From Heloderma charlesbogerti (Eukaryota > Chordata > Lepidosauria > Squamata > Helodermatidae), in contig JANEZZ010001624.1 in assembly GCA_026122225.1 (NCBI GenBank), forward strand, positions 62,001 to 126,000: a stretch of DNA of 64,000 nt, in the 5' to 3' direction. The notes under the pieces are model-generated. The model worked only from the letters and a program-made list of their open reading frames with translations. It was not told the origin of the DNA and did not search any database. The position numbers and the translations under genes were made by a program. Below, piece by piece: positions 63,357-64,000 of this stretch (within the stretch, counting starts at the first letter, position 1; each line of letters starts with the position of its first letter).

Positions 63357-64000
63357 TAGGGATGGGCGAATTCCCTACCTGTCGTTCCGGCTGGGAATCC
63401 GCCCTTGGGGGGAGGCGATCTGTTCCTCCCCTTGGAATCCTCTTCGGCCGGCTCTGCTCCACGGCAATTCCATGGAGCCACTGGCTGGCTCTGAAGCGCC
63501 AGCGATACGGCCGCCATTGCTGTATCGCTGGCTGAGGGGGATTGACTGCGGACACAAATAGCATCCAGGATGCCATTTGCAGCCATAAAGGTCTTAGTTT
63601 AAGGTAAATGCAGTCATAAATGGCTGCATTTAGCTTAAACTAAGACCTTTATGGCCGCAAATGGCATCGGGGATGCCATTTGCGTCCCTGCTTTTTTTTC
63701 ACGCGAAGTAGGCTACGCAAATATTTGTCCACGACACCATTTGTAGCCCTGTTTTTTCACACAATAGGCTACGCAAATATTTGCGTAGCCTATCGCATGA
63801 AAAAAAAGCAGGGCTGCAAATGGCATCTAGGACACCATTTCTGGCCTAAAGGTCTTAGTTTAAGCTAAATGCAGCCATTTACAGCTGCATTTACCTTAAT
63901 CTAAGATCTTTATGGCCGCAAATGGCATCCTGGATGCCATTTGCGTCCGCAGTCAATACCCCTCAGCCAGCGATACGGCATGGTGGCCATATCGCTGGCG
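63357..64000. mobile_element. FB-M: fold-back hAT-like element, cut by the window edge
   Basis: TAGGGATGGGCGAATTCCCT with a donor-like CCCTACCT (63373-63380, left-facing). From about 63497 to 64000 it is one inverted repeat over 500 bp long, centred near 63748. Arms contain GCAAATGGCATCC...GGATGCCATTTGC, GGTCTTAGTTTAAG...CTAAACTAAGACC and GGCTACGCAAATATTTGCGT. Confidence 0.75.

Overview
This 64 kb window reads as vertebrate, almost certainly squamate reptile, non-coding DNA. I found no host exon or host gene that I can defend. Four BovB LINE copies sit beside CR1, L2-type and L1 LINEs, a Tc1/mariner element, tRNA-derived SINEs and one 5S-rRNA-derived SINE-like piece; that mix is typical of lizards and snakes. 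Most of the sequence is transposon, and every open frame longer than about 180 codons belongs to a transposon. The single-copy-looking stretches between repeats (for example 11330-11625, 36890-37260, 50910-51585, 53330-53930, 56070-56330, 61400-61960) have balanced composition and no long frames, as in an intron or a regulatory gene desert.

The dominant feature is a family of fold-back, non-autonomous DNA transposons, here called FB-A to FB-N (0.2-1.0 kb), spread from 9647 to the right edge. They end in TAGGGATG/CATCCCTA. Five copies have perfect 8-bp target duplications and others have near-perfect ones, which fits hAT-type transposition. Inside they are CpG-rich and made of stacked palindromes (GTGATAGGCTACGTAAA..., CAAATGGCGGC..., TAGTCTACGTAAA...), often forming palindromes of palindromes. 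Nearly every arm carries a consensus 5' splice donor (AGGTAAGT or close) pointing outward. In the short arm type the GT lies exactly 24 nt from the terminus in eight of nine copies. No transposase for this family is present.

Layout. 1-7400: decayed tandem repeat, SINE/CR1 fragments, two BovB copies. 7396-14518: two L2-type LINEs (the second with a 526-codon uninterrupted frame), FB-A, FB-B. 14990-20382: internally deleted CR1 with FB-C inside it, then FB-D and FB-E. 21535-28900: one RTE/Proto2-like LINE on the minus strand, broken by FB-F (itself broken by a BovB with an intact reverse transcriptase frame), FB-G, FB-H and a 43-bp LINE tail. 28900-40400: mixed SINE/CR1 fragments and FB-I. 40430-42705: an L2-type LINE with a mutated catalytic motif, split by FB-J. 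42767-44684: an L1 derivative carrying ORF1 only, with target duplication and poly(A) (HAL1-like). 45842-50905: a Tc1 element split by a nearly full-length L2-type LINE. 51590-62560: LINE and SINE fragments, a 5S-derived piece, FB-K, FB-N, FB-L. 63357-64000: FB-M, a >500-bp inverted repeat reaching the window edge.

The nesting gives relative ages: the RTE-like LINE, Tc1, CR1 and several SINEs are older; FB elements landed in them; BovB and L2-type copies include the youngest insertions. Clade names for LINEs come from remembered protein motifs, not from a search.
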